From Ligustrum vulgare (lineage: Eukaryota > Streptophyta > Magnoliopsida > Lamiales > Oleaceae), in NCBI GenBank assembly GCA_963555705.1, contig OY743189.1:4667501-4731500 (forward strand): a stretch of DNA of 64,000 nucleotides, written 5' to 3'. Below the pieces are notes generated by a model, which was not told the origin of the DNA, did not search any database, and saw only the letters and a program-made list of their open reading frames with translations. Position 1 is the stretch's first letter, and every line of letters starts with the position of its first letter. The position numbers and the translations under genes are program-made. Positions 34,690-45,137 of the stretch are shown here, piece by piece.

Positions 34690-35343
34690 TCATAAAGTTA
34701 AGTTTACATTAACCGGACTCCATTTTCGCTTGATTCCCCTTCCTTGCGACCAATCTATCTTAACCCCTGCTGGATCTTGTATTGAGATATATGACTGCAG
34801 CTTATCCAGTAGTTCATCAATAGTAGGAGCAGAAATAAGGAGCCTTCTGGAAAATGGAGAGATGAATCCCTGTTCCACAGCATAATCAAGAAAGGTTAAC
34901 AAGCCATCAAAGAAATTGTTAACATTCAGAAGCCCAATAGGCTTAGTATGGAGATCTAGTTGAGCCCACGAGGTAATGTTAAAGATTTCTTCTAAGGTAC
35001 CAAAACCTCCGGGCAGGGCTATAAAGGCATCAGAACCATATAGCATACAAGTTATGCGTTCATGGATGGATAAGGTTTGAACTTCATGCCCTCGTGTTTT
35101 TCCTGCAACATCTACCAAAGGGACAGGTATGACACCGATTACTTTTGATTTCTCTGCAAGAGCAGATTGGGAAACACAACCCATTAGACCACTGCTACCA
35201 CCCCCATACACAAGAGTGATACCTTTTTCCCCCAGTTTCTTTCCAAGATCTACGGCCGCTTCTAGATAACTGAAGCCTTTCCCCACTTTTGATCCACAAA
35301 ATACACAAATAGTTTTGATCTGTCGAAGTTTTGGTGCTTCCAT
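34690..35343 (-). CDS. LOG-like: Cytokinin riboside 5'-monophosphate phosphoribohydrolase (LOG family), inside element D
   Basis: This is an intact 217-aa frame, the usual LOG length, from MEAPKLRQIKTICVFCGS to VNVNLTL. LOG enzymes release active cytokinin bases from their nucleotide forms in the cytosol or nucleus. Visible family features: N-terminal ICVFCGS strand, LVYGGGSSGLMG nucleotide-binding loop, IHERITCM with the conserved arginine, and the catalytic PGGFGTLEE (PGGxGTxxE), followed by TKPIGLLNV and APTIDEL. Plant LOG genes usually have several introns; this one has none, so it looks like a retrocopy or captured cDNA. It is antisense to the retrotransposon. A TATA-like CTTTAAATAG lies about 75 bp upstream (35418-35428 on the plus strand). 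No disabling mutation is visible. Activity is an inference. Confidence 0.88.
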   Translation of the reverse strand: MEAPKLRQIKTICVFCGSKVGKGFSYLEAAVDLGKKLGEKGITLVYGGGSSGLMGCVSQSALAEKSKVIGVIPVPLVDVAGKTRGHEVQTLSIHERITCMLYGSDAFIALPGGFGTLEEIFNITSWAQLDLHTKPIGLLNVNNFFDGLLTFLDYAVEQGFISPFSRRLLISAPTIDELLDKLQSYISIQDPAGVKIDWSQGRGIKRKWSPVNVNLTL

Positions 35344-35417
35344 CTTTGATAGTATAGAAGAGAAAACTTACGAAGAAGATGTGATTTTGGGATGCCTGAA
35401 CTATGAAATATGTTTGG

Positions 35418-35428
35418 CTATTTAAAGC
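35418..35428 (-). promoter_or_regulatory. TATA-like box upstream of the LOG ORF
   Basis: The minus strand reads GCTTTAAATAG, about 75 bp before the ATG. A near-identical GCTTTTAAATAG precedes the neighbouring ORF (36225-36236). Confidence 0.4.
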
Positions 35429-35639
35429 CGGAAAAATTTACTGTTTTTGATTGATTATGAAAAAGTAAAGATTTACTTTTGTCAAAATCGGCCAACTTTT
35501 GACTGTTTTACCAAAGATATCACCTTTCGGTGATTTATTTCCAGCTTTATCAAAACTCGAAAAAGGAAAATATATTTTATTTCCAAAACGCGTGAAAGAA
35601 AACAGCAAAATATTTTAAATGTGTATCAAGAGATTTACC

Positions 35640-36191
35640 TTATATCATTGTTGAACTGCCAGAAGCCTCATTTTGTAAAACAGACTGGCAAACAGGATCT
35701 TTTGCTATTATATTTTGGAGACTATAACGATTTTTGTCCTCGTTAAACTGAGCGTATAAGGAGAGAAGTTCACGTTGCACATAACCACTTGGGTGCGTCT
35801 CAAGAGTCAGTCGAATATCATCCAAAGACTCCTTACTCAGTCCACCCTTTATGAATTTGATTTTATCATCCCGATTAGTAGAAGAATATCCTACTGTTTT
35901 GCAACGAGTATCACAGTTCCAACGAACACATTTGTAGCAACCATTCAGCCTTTTTGCTCTTCGTTTCTTTGCGAAGGTGCTTTTGCCTAAACCAGGCATG
36001 TGCTTTGGAAATGTCATAGGTAATTCACCAGATAGTCGAACCTTTGCTTCGATCAACCAGCGAACATCTTCTGAAACACCATGAGCCATCAGCAACCTCA
36101 ATCTTTCGAGTCTTATTCGATAAATTTTCCTCAGATCATTCATTGGAAGACTGGAATAATACTTGCGAATGTTTGTAAGAATGATATCCAT
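35640..36191 (-). CDS. 183-aa ORF with a cysteine cluster, antisense in element D, unrecognised
   Basis: An intact frame runs from MDIILTNIRKYYSSLP to NEASGSSTMI at TGA. An alternative start is M18 (MNDLRK). The middle holds a basic stretch (KKRRAKR) immediately before C-YK-C-VRWN-C-DTR-C, a CX2CX4CX3C cluster that could bind zinc and nucleic acid. The C-terminal part is amphipathic. There is no signal peptide or membrane segment. It lies 296 bp upstream of the LOG ORF on the same strand, each with its own TATA-like box. The basic-plus-cysteine layout is reminiscent of small cysteine-rich nucleic-acid-binding proteins of some plant RNA viruses, but this is only a pattern resemblance and I found no other viral gene nearby. 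Function unknown. Confidence 0.55.
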   Translation of the reverse strand: MDIILTNIRKYYSSLPMNDLRKIYRIRLERLRLLMAHGVSEDVRWLIEAKVRLSGELPMTFPKHMPGLGKSTFAKKRRAKRLNGCYKCVRWNCDTRCKTVGYSSTNRDDKIKFIKGGLSKESLDDIRLTLETHPSGYVQRELLSLYAQFNEDKNRYSLQNIIAKDPVCQSVLQNEASGSSTMI

Positions 36192-36224
36192 GTTTTGATG
36201 GATCTAACCTCTTCCCAGCATGAA

Positions 36225-36236
36225 CTATTTAAAAGC
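36225..36236 (-). promoter_or_regulatory. TATA-like box upstream of the 183-aa ORF
   Basis: The minus strand reads GCTTTTAAATAG, about 34 bp before the first ATG. This spacing would favour use of the second methionine. Confidence 0.35.
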
Positions 36237-37121
36237 ATTAAGGATCGGAGGAAATCCGCGTGATATTGATTCCAGCAAGAAAGCGCGGAATAGAATAATG
36301 GAAAAGAGGGAACAAGAGTTATGCGCCGTTTACTTTCTTGATAAAAGGAAGATTTGATGATGACGGGATTTGAGATATGGAATAATTTCTTGGATTTTGG
36401 GTACTGATATTTTGATATAATAATCAAGGTATAGAAATAATACGGGGATACGTGAAAGTGAAATAAGGACTGTATTGAATCAGGATTAATAAGTTTGTGC
36501 AAGTGAAAGGAATACCTTACGGGAAATGTTATGATATTTGAGTTAAGAATTTTAATTATTTGGGAGATATTTGTTTATTGAATTTTGCAGAAATTTTGGG
36601 TTACAAATATTGGAAAGATAAACTGATGATTATGTTGATATGTGAATAACATGTTTGGGTATATTACATAGAAAATATTCAGGTAATCGTTTTAATTATT
36701 TTGGGATATTTGGTGATAAGAAGAAATGACAAATTATTATGGTATGATATGTTAGTAAAGATTTATTGAAATTTTAGAGATATTAATACGAATATTTGAG
36801 GTTACATGATACGATGATAAGTGACAGGTTACATGAGTACTACAAGATATGATGAAATATCACATACGATTGGGAATTTTTATTTTGATTCAGAAGAATT
36901 TATGAGTAGACATATGTCTATTATTGATAGAAAAGTTCATGTCTTAAGAAAACAAATTGATGCATTTAGTCAAAGTCCAGTGGGTTAAATATGGTTGGGT
37001 TAAATATGGTAGCGATGATGCTACATAAGAAGAAGAAGAAGAGATTCTGATTAAGTGTTCAGAAATCATAAGATCAAGTAAGTTTAATTTCGAGGACGAA
37101 ATTATTTTAAGGGGGTAAGTT
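36237..37121 (+). other. Right interior of element D
   Basis: No recognised gene. A 120-codon minus-strand frame at 36140-36502 overlaps the upstream side of the 183-aa ORF and lacks recognisable features. The segment ends with AAATTATTTTAAGGGGGTAAGT, the polypurine tract before the 3' LTR. Confidence 0.5.
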
Positions 37122-39090
37122 TGTAGCGACCAAGAATTTTTACGCGATTAATAATTATTTTAATATAAAATCGTGTCGCTACTATTTCACCCATTTTTAT
37201 TAAGTTAACGCCACGACGTATTCGTATAGCCAAGTCAAGAAATAATCGAGATCGTTCGATTTTAAATTAAATTCCGAATTTCTAAAAATATCTCCATTCT
37301 CTTGATTTAAAGTATATTAAGTCCAAGTACTTAATTCAATGTTATCCCAATATTTATTTATACAAAAATTATTTTTATTATTGAAATTAAGAAAATATAT
37401 GCAAGCATGAGAGGTTCCATTATATATAATAATTATGAGAATCTTAATTTAATAAATATGGAAAAGTATATGAATAAATTATATACTCCATTATATGTAA
37501 TCATGAAGAGCATAATATTTGTATAAATATGGAAAAGTATATGAATGAATTATATACTCCATTATATGTAATCATGAAGAGTATAATATTTGTATAAATA
37601 TGGAAAAGTATATGAATGAATTATAGACTCCATTATATGTAATCATGAAGAGCATAATATTTGTATAAATATGGAAAAGTATATGAATGGTTGATAAGAT
37701 TCCATTATATGTAATCATGAAGAGCATAATATTTGTATAAATATGGAAAAGTATATGAATGGTTGATAAGACTCCATTATATGTAATCATGAAGAGCATA
37801 ATATTTGTATAAATATGGAAAAGTATATGAATGGTGCTTTACTTTAAGAAAAGGATGTGTTAAAATTAATAGAATTGAATGATTATGTTTACAATATGCC
37901 AACTTTATACATCTATTTAAACCCATCTCTTTTACACACAACTCTACACATATACACTTATTTCCAATCTCTTGACAAAATCTACAAGTAAGAGAAATTC
38001 AAGGTGGTCAAGAAAGTTTTGGTCCATTTACTACTACACTTCATTTTAATCTTTTAAAAGGTAAGTATATCTTATGTTTTTATGAAAAGTAAGTATGTTT
38101 TTATGAAAGGTAAATACACCTTATGTTTTTATGAAAAGTAAGTATGTTTTTATGACAAGTAAGTATATCTTATGTTTTTATGAAAAGTAAGTATGTTTTT
38201 ATGAAAGGTAAATACACCTTATGTTTTTATGAAAAGTAAGTATGTTTTTATGACAAGTAAGTATATCTTATGTTTTTATGAAAATTAAGTATGTTTTTAT
38301 GAAAGGTAAATACACCTTATGTTTTTATGAAAAGTAAGTATGTTTTTATGACAAGTAAGTATATCTTATGTTTTTATGAAAAGTAAGTATGTTTTTATGA
38401 AAGGTAAATACACCTTATGTTTTTATGAAAAGTAAGTATGTTTTTATGACAAGTAAGTATATCTTATGTTTTTATGAAAAGTAAGTATGTTTTTATGAAA
38501 GGTAAATACACCTTATGTTTTTATGAAAAGTAAGTATGTTTTTATGACAAGTAAGTATATCTTATGTTTTTATGAAAATGTTTGGATCATTGCTATGAAA
38601 TCAATCTCACAAGATTGTTATGGGTTCCATATGATATGTTTATGATTATGCTAAGGGGACCGGAGTTTAGTAGCGCTACACATAAGAATTCTTGCCATTT
38701 AAGTTCGGTAAAATTCTTGTGTCTCCCTATGTTTATGAGTATTTCGATCCTATCCTATGTTATGATGAAAATGATCCATATGCTTTCAAAAGAAAATTTA
38801 TGCTTGGTATACTTACTGGGATTTTATAAATCTCACTCCACGATATTTACCATTTTCAGATAATTGAAGGTTCGAGGCGGTCAACATGGAAGTGGCAAAA
38901 GTGGTTAAGATTGATGAGATAATTATGCTGAACTTTATGTAAGAAAATTATGTTCTATTTTTATTCACAAATAAAATTATGGGATTCTAATTATTCTTTT
39001 GAATAATTTTACATTTCTATTTAAGTCTCGATAATATGATATGAGTCACTTTTAGTGGCACTCGAATGGTCGAGAATTCGGGTCGTCACA
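37122..39090 (+). mobile_element. 3' LTR of element D
   Basis: Same length as the 5' LTR (1969 bp) at a constant offset of 6654. The one difference I noticed is CAAAATCCAC versus CAAAATCTAC (37982 region). It is followed by ACTAT (39091-39095). Confidence 0.92.
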
Positions 39091-39095
39091 ACTAT

Positions 39096-39720
39096 TCTTT
39101 CAAAAGTACTACCCACCAAGCATTCGAAGTTAGAAAGAGGTAGAATTCCTGATGTTGAAACAAGGTACAATGACCCTAACAAACATTGAAAGGAAATTTA
39201 ATGAATTGTCACGCTATGCTCCGGAGTTGGTTGACACTGAGACCAAACGAGCAAGGCGTTTCGAGCAAGGCCTGAGGGATGATCTTAGACAGGCTGTGGT
39301 GACATTTGAATTGCCTACATATCATGAAGTGCTAGCCAAGGCCCACTAGCCAATTTCAGGGAGAATGCCAACAATGATAATAAACAACAATAGTATGGAT
39401 TACCTGAGAAACGTAAGTGGGAGGAAAACAAAGGAAAGAATAAACAAAACTATGCAAAGAAGGGAAACTGGGGTACAACTGCAAACAATTATCAACAACA
39501 TCTTGTTTGTGGCAAATGTGATAAGCGTCATGCTGGAGTATGTCTCCTGGGAACTGGTTCATGTTTCCTTTGTGTTGAGAAGGGTCATATGGCAAAACTA
39601 TGTCCCAAGAATTAAAAGAAGCAGCAGAAACTACAACAGAAGTTTGGAAATCCTCCTACGGGCCAAGCTAGAGCGTTTGCACTCACCGAGCAGGAAGCAG
39701 ATCAAGATCAGAACGTCTTA
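39096..39720 (+). pseudogene. Element A gag, C-terminal segment with two zinc knuckles
   Basis: Resumes gag after D with FFQKYYPPSI, then an in-frame TAG before KEVEFLMLKQGTMTL and NELSRYAPELV. A stop after VLAKAH (39347) and frame changes interrupt the linker. Two knuckles follow in another frame: CGKCDKRHAGVC (CX2CX3HX3C) and CFLCVEKGHMAKLC (CX2CX4HX4C, 39562-39603). It encodes the capsid C-terminus and the RNA-binding nucleocapsid part, now unreadable as one protein. Confidence 0.8.
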
Positions 39721-40041
39721 GCTGGTAACATCATTATATCTTGCACACCTACTTATGCTTTGATTGATTTTGGGGCTACCCATTCTTTCATATTCCCAAA
39801 ATTTGTTAGCAGAATCCTTACACCTATTGAGCATGCTAGTGTTCCTTTTGAAATTACTCTCCCCTCACGAGAGGTATTGACTATAGACCAAATGGTAAAT
39901 GTAGCTAAGGTAGAGATTGATGGTAAACCTTTGAATACGAACTTTTATGTCCTACACATTCTAGAGTTTGACATGATTTTGGGAATGGATTGGCTTTCCA
40001 AAAATCACGCGGACATTCGATATTTTTTGAAAAAGAATTAA
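39721..40041 (+). pseudogene. Element A protease (active site altered)
   Basis: A retropepsin-like domain: ALIDFGATHSF, later FDMILGMDWLSKNHADI. The expected catalytic D-S/T-G is D-F-G here (39766-39774). The serine position has become phenylalanine, which should abolish proteolysis. A frame break follows near 40020. Confidence 0.8.
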
Positions 40042-41297
40042 TTTTTCGAAAGCCTAGAGAAACCGAACTTTGCTTTACAATAATCAAGGTGAAACCACTT
40101 CCCCGTATAATTTCAGCTCTGAAAGCAAGAAAACTTTTGAAGACAGAAGGTAGTGTAGGGTTCTTGATGACAATAGTGATTGGAGGTAAGGAGCTAACGT
40201 TGAATGATGTCAAGGTGATCTGGGACTTCCCTGAAGTTTTTCCTAATGATTTGGATAAAATGCCACCAGAACGGGAAATAAAGTTCATGATCGATTTAGT
40301 TCCCGGTTCGGCACCCATTTCTATGGCTCCTTATAGGATAGCACCAAAGGAGTTGCAAGAACTGAAAGCTCAATTAGAAGATCTATTAGAAAAAGGATTC
40401 ATTCGACCTAGTATATCACCATGGGGAGCACCGTGTTATTTGTTAAGAAGAAAGGCGGGTCAATGAGAATGTGTATCGATTATTGAGATTTGAACATGAT
40501 CACTATAAAGAACAAGTATTCTCTCCCTAGGATAGAGGACCTGTTTGACCAGTTACGAGGTGCCATTGTGTTTTCAAAGATCGATTCGAGATCAGGATAC
40601 CACCAGTTGAGAATCAAGTCAAGTGACATCTCTAAAACAACTTTCAGGACGCGGTATGGTCACTATGAGTTCTTAGTTATGCCTTTTGGCTTAACTAACG
40701 CTCCTGGAGTATTCATGGATTTAATGAATCTTGTCTTTCATGAGTATCTAGATCGGTTTGTTATCGTGTTCATCGACGACATACTAATTCACTCAAGGAG
40801 TAACAAGGAGCATGAGGAGCACTTGAGGATTGTATTGGGAATTCTAAAGAGGGAGAAACTTTACGCTAAGTTCAAGAAATGTGAATTCTGGTTGGAACAC
40901 ATAGTATTTCTGGGACATTTAGTTACGGCCCGAGGAATCGAGGTTGATCCAAGTAAGGTGGAAGCAATGTTGAATTGGTCAATACCAACCAACGTGGGGG
41001 AAATTGTAACTTTCTAGGCTTAGCAGGATACTACAGGAGGTTTATTGAAGGGTTCTCTAAAATATCAAGACCGTTGACATAGTTAACTTGCAAGGGGGCA
41101 AAGTTTGAATGGATAGACAAGTGTGAACAAAATTTTGAGGAACTAAAGAAGAGATTGGTTAACGCGCCAGTATTGACAATACTTGACGGATCGGAAGGCT
41201 TTGGGGTCTATAGTGATGCGTCCAAGCTGGGCATCAGATGTGTTTTGATGCAATATGGCAAGGTAATTGCTTTTGCGTCAAGATAGTTGAAGCCTTA
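40042..41297 (+). pseudogene. Element A reverse transcriptase and first part of RNase H (broken)
   Basis: Successive pieces give the Ty3-type RT: DFPEVFPNDLDKMPPEREIK, PYRIAPKELQELKAQLEDLL, then [30 protein letters not shown] and the catalytic FIDD box (40769-40780). RNase H begins with VYSDASKLGI. There is a one-base loss at about 40432, a TGA in place of an arginine codon (about 40485), another shift near 41005 and further stops. The solo LTR at 41298 splits RNase H. The enzyme cannot be made from this copy. Confidence 0.85.
41293..41297 (+). repeat. Target duplication of the solo LTR (left)
   Basis: CCTTA, repeated at 42341-42345. Confidence 0.85.
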
Positions 41298-42340
41298 TGT
41301 GACGACCCGAATCCTTGGCCATTCGAGTGACACTAAATAAAGATTCAAATCATATTATCAAGATTTAAATAGCAATTATAATAAGAATTTATTTCATAAC
41401 TGAATTAATAGAGTGCGACTTTAAAATTCATAATTTAATTGCAAAATTAAAATGGTGAATATTGTTTCTACATAAAATCAAAACATGGAAATTAGAAAGT
41501 GTTCAATCCAATAATCTCATCAATCTTGGCCACTTTTGCCACCTCCATGTTGACCGCCTCGAATCATCAATTTTCTGAAAGGAAGAAATATCGTGGAATG
41601 AGATTTATAAAACCTCAGTAAGCATGCCAAAAATAATTATCATGTATAACATAAGGATCATAATCAACATAGGGTGATACAAGAATTTTACCGAACATAA
41701 GTGGTAAGAATTCTTATGTGTAGCGCTACTAAACTCCGGTCCCCTTAGCATAGTCATAAATATATCATATCATATAATGTGGGACCCATATCCATTTCTT
41801 GAAATTGATTTCATAGTATGATCCAAAACATAGAAAACATACTTACCGAAAAGAATGTAGAAAAGATGAAGTGAAGATACGTGAATCCTCCTAGAATTCT
41901 CTTCCAATAGTTTTACGTGTGTGTGTATATAAATTGACAATGGTTTGCATATGCATGTGGGAGAAGTGTCTTAAATAGGACATGATAGGCGTCATGCATT
42001 AATAGGGATTAGCCATGATGGGGGTAGACCATTTAATTCTAGCATTGAAAAGGGTCAACTATGCCTTGAAATTAGTGTAGGGATTGGAGATTCCTTTTCT
42101 AGCATGAGTAACATGTATACATCCCTCCATGTATGCCTACTTTTCATATATAACACCCTATAATGGTCAACAAATAATTATTTCCTTAAAGGGCAAAAGC
42201 ATAAATCAAGGAATTAAACCCAACATTTATTTACAAGAAAAAAAACGTGCCATATTCTCAAGTATATAGAAAATTGCAACAAGGTCCCTAAGTTGAATTA
42301 ATACTTAATTTAGTCCCCAAAATTGGGAGCGGGTGTAACA
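41298..42340 (-). mobile_element. Solo LTR (1043 bp), inverted, related to the LTR of element D
   Basis: The minus strand reads TGTTACACCCG...GATTCGGGTCGTCACA with a perfect CCTTA duplication. Large parts match the D LTR (for example CGGAGTTTAGTAGCGCTACA and GAGGCGGTCAACATGGA). No internal region is left, so it arose by LTR-LTR recombination. It lacks both tandem arrays of the D LTR. Confidence 0.85.
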
Positions 42341-42345
42341 CCTTA

Positions 42346-42750
42346 CGAGCAGAACTATCCTACGTATGACCTAGAACTGGTTGCTGTGGTGCATGCTCTA
42401 AAACTTGGAGGCACTATTTGTATGGAGGAAGCTGTGATATTTACACAGATTATAAAATTCTTAAGTACATTTTCACTTAGAAGGAGTTGAACATGAGACA
42501 AAGAAGATGGCTTGAACTAGTGAAGGATTAAGATTGTGAAATTCATTATCATCCTGGCAAGGCAAACGTAGTGTCCGATGCCTTGAGTAGAAAGATGATA
42601 GGTCAACTGGTGACATTGACTAAACAAAGGTCTTTATGGAGGAAATTTGAGAAGTTGAGTCTAGAAATTGTTACCAAACCCTAAAAAACGACTGCCCTAG
42701 TTGCAACACTTTCTGTTCGACCTACTCTTCGTGATCGAATTAAGAATCAT
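42346..42750 (+). pseudogene. Element A RNase H, second part, and linker
   Basis: Continues with YPTYDLELVAVVHALK and EIHYHPGKANVVSDALSRKM (the RNase H tail with its conserved aspartate), with stops in between. Confidence 0.75.
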
Positions 42751-43657
42751 CAAAAGAGGGATCAGTCTTTTGAGTTTATCAATTTGGATATTAAATCTGA
42801 GAAGCGGAAGGAATTCACCATAGCAGAAGACAACACATTATACTATCAAGGACGTCTATGTGTACCATAAGGAACTAAAAAAGGAGATTCTAGAAGAGGC
42901 ACACTCATCCCCTTATTCCGTACACCCAGGAGGCACAAAGATGTATCAAGACCTTAAAACATTATTTTGGTGAAGGAACATGAAAAGAGACATAGTAGAG
43001 TACATTGCGAAATGCCTATTATGCCAACAAATAAAGGCCGAACACCAGCGACCATTAGGACTACTCAAATCATTAGATGTTCCTGAGTGGAAATGGGAGC
43101 ATGTGACGATGAACTTTGTTGTTGGTTTTCCAAGGTCAACAAAGGGTCATGAGGCTATTTGGGTTATTGTGGATAGATTGAAAAAATTAGCCCACTTTTT
43201 ACCAGTTCGGATGACCTTTTCATTAGACCATTTTGCACAACTGTATGTGAATGAGGTGGTAAGACTACACGGAGTTCCAGCATCAATTGTGTCATATATA
43301 GACCCAAGATTCACTTCGAATTTTTGGAAAAGTTTTCATCAGGCTATGGGAACCAAGCTTAAATTTAGCACAGCTGTCCATCCTCAGACAGATGGACAGT
43401 CCAAGCGGACTATTCAAACGTTAGAGGACATGCTTCAAACCTGCATGCTTGAGTTTAGAGCGAAGTGGGAGAAGCATTTACCATTAATTGAATTCGTGTA
43501 CAATAACAATTATCATGCATCTATTCACGTGGCCCCCTATGAGGCATTGTATGGAAGAAAGTGTAGATCACCAATTCATTGGGATGAAGTAGGTGAACGG
43601 AAAATTTTAGGGCTTGAGATTGTTGAGCAAATAGTACAGGCGATTGAAAAGATATGA
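42751..43657 (+). pseudogene. Element A integrase (all three catalytic residues replaced)
   Basis: A zinc-binding HHCC region (VHPGGTKMYQ ... CLLCQQIK) is interrupted by a TGA at 42971. The core reads W-E-H-V-T-M-N-F, S-Y-I-D-P-R-F and HPQTDGQSKRTIQTL. In active Ty3-type integrases these positions hold D, D and E. Here they are N (43112), Y (43295) and K (43403). The spacing (61 and 36 codons) confirms the positions. The tail YEALYGRKCRSPIHWDEVGE is intact. Confidence 0.85.
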
Positions 43658-43663
43658 GCCAGT

Positions 43664-44180
43664 ATGAAAATTGTTCAGGATAGACAAAAGAGTTATGCAG
43701 ATAAAAAGAGAAAGGATCTAGAATTTTCAGTTGGTGATAAAGTGTTCCTCAAAGTAGCACCAATGAAAGGAGTGCTACGTTTTGGCAAGAAAGGAAAATT
43801 GAGGCCAAGGTTTATAGGCCCATTTGAGGTCTTACAATGCATTGGGAATGTCGCATATCAATTGGCATTACCTCATGAACTCTTAGCCGTGCATAATGTC
43901 TTCCATGTGTCAATGCTTAGGAAATACGTATCTAACCCAAGCCATGTTCTCAATCACCAGTCTATTGAATTATAGTGGGGCTTGAGCTATGAAGATTAAC
44001 CAATAAGAATCATTGAACAAACAAATAAAGTCCTCAGGAACAAGGTAATTTCGCTAGTAAAAGTACAATGGCAAAATCACTCGACTGAGGAGGGCACATG
44101 AGTGCGAGAAGTGGAGATGCGAGCCAAGTATCCACAACTCTTTGATGAATTCCAAGGTAAATTTCGAGGACAAAATTTAT
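43664..44180 (+). pseudogene. Element A integrase C-terminus and chromodomain remnant
   Basis: Reads KSYADKKRKDLEFSVGDKVF (GPF/Y-type module with RPRFIGPFEVL), HNVFHVSMLRKYVSNPSHVL, then stops and, beyond them, VISLVKVQWQNHSTEEGT and KYPQLFDE. The latter is a chromodomain of the kind that targets chromovirus integration to modified histones. A stop at 43975 cuts it off. Confidence 0.75.
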
Positions 44181-44195
44181 TTTAGGGGAGTAGAT

Positions 44196-45137
44196 TGTAG
44201 TGTTACGTTTTATTATATATATATATCTTGGCGGGTTATGATTATCAACTAAGATTTTATTGTTATATTTATCTTTAAGATATATTATTGAATAATTATT
44301 TTTCTTGACCAATGAAAAGATGTCATGTGCACCATTCATTATCTTAAAACAAGATTATGATTTTAATTAATTATTAATAATTATATTGATAATTATCTTC
44401 AAGTATTAGATTTGGATGGGAACCCTTTGAATGCTATCCCCAAACCACTATAAATAGAGGTCATGGTTCCATAGAATTTCCGCACCTCTTTATTTCTCAT
44501 AATTTCGTTATATTCATTTCAAGGCTAGAATAATCAAGATCAAAGATTATTTTCAACTAATTCAAAGGTAAGCATATGGGTGTGATAGGTGGTTTAAATG
44601 ATTATTCACACTTTATATTATGAGTTCTATATGAGAGCTTTATGTTATGAACGAAATTATGTTTATGGGTCCCATATGTATGTTCTCTGATTTGGGGACC
44701 GAAGTTTAGTAGCGCTATGCATGAAAATTCGGTACCACCTATGTTCAGACCCTTTTTTTGTGTTTCCTCATATATGCAAGATAAGTTTAAGTGTAAATTA
44801 ATTATTTATTTTATTTATGTGCTTATTGAGATCATTTCTCACACCCAAAATTTTTCCACAGATAATTAGCAGTTTGGGGCTGTTCAAGACACAGGATGGC
44901 TAGCAAGTGGATTGCATGGAAAAACATGGGAATATGGGAATCATCAATTTTTCAATAAGAGTTATTTTAATTCGATTAAAATAGTATGTTACTATTTTAT
45001 TTTCAATTATTTTGTAGTGTGGGTAACTCAAATAATTCAATGATTTATTTAATGAGTTTTAAAGTTTATTTCATGAAATATTGTCTACAATACAAATTTT
45101 GTGGCACCCAAGTAATTACAAGTTTTGGGACGTCACA
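44196..45137 (+). mobile_element. 3' LTR of element A
   Basis: TGTAGTGTTACG...GGGACGTCACA, preceded by the purine tract TTTAGGGGAGTAGA. It pairs with the 5' LTR at 11950-12883. The following bases TCTTC do not match the left flank TATTA. Confidence 0.85.

Larger units (their letters stand above)
30468..39090 (+). mobile_element. Element D: young non-autonomous LTR retrotransposon carrying an antisense LOG gene
   Basis: Two LTRs of 1969 bp each (30468-32436 and 37122-39090) run TGTAGCGACC...GGTCGTCACA. In my reading they differ at one visible site. ACTAT is duplicated at 30463-30467 and 39091-39095. A tRNA-Met primer site (32439-32450) and a purine tract (AAGGGGGTAAG near 37109) complete the structure. 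The 4.7-kb interior has no gag, protease, RT or integrase. On the minus strand it holds an intact LOG-type ORF (34690-35343) and a second ORF (35640-36191). Leader segments match element A, so it probably uses chromovirus-type proteins in trans. It inserted into A's gag. Confidence 0.88.
11950..45137 (+). mobile_element. Element A: degraded Ty3/chromovirus (Tekay/Del-like), split by four insertions
   Basis: LTRs of about 934 and 942 bp flank a region with a tRNA-Met primer site, leader, small ORF, gag, protease, RT, RNase H, integrase and chromodomain remnants. The coding parts are discontinuous: gag is split among 23374-23703, 30395-30467 and 39096-39610, with 5-bp duplications at each break. 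Sequence style (GAR/YYPPSI gag, RKCRSP integrase tail, MLRKYV before a chromodomain) fits the Tekay/Del lineage. Many stops and frameshifts and a ruined integrase triad show it is dead. Flanks TATTA and TCTTC do not match, so no target duplication was found. Confidence 0.8.

Noticed and set aside
36140..36502. 120-codon minus-strand frame overlapping the start of the 183-aa ORF
   Set aside because: Composition is irregular, there are no motifs, and it overlaps a better ORF in another frame.
35640..37121. An endogenous RNA-virus segment in element D
   Set aside because: Only the cysteine cluster of one ORF is suggestive; no coat, movement or polymerase sequence was found around it.
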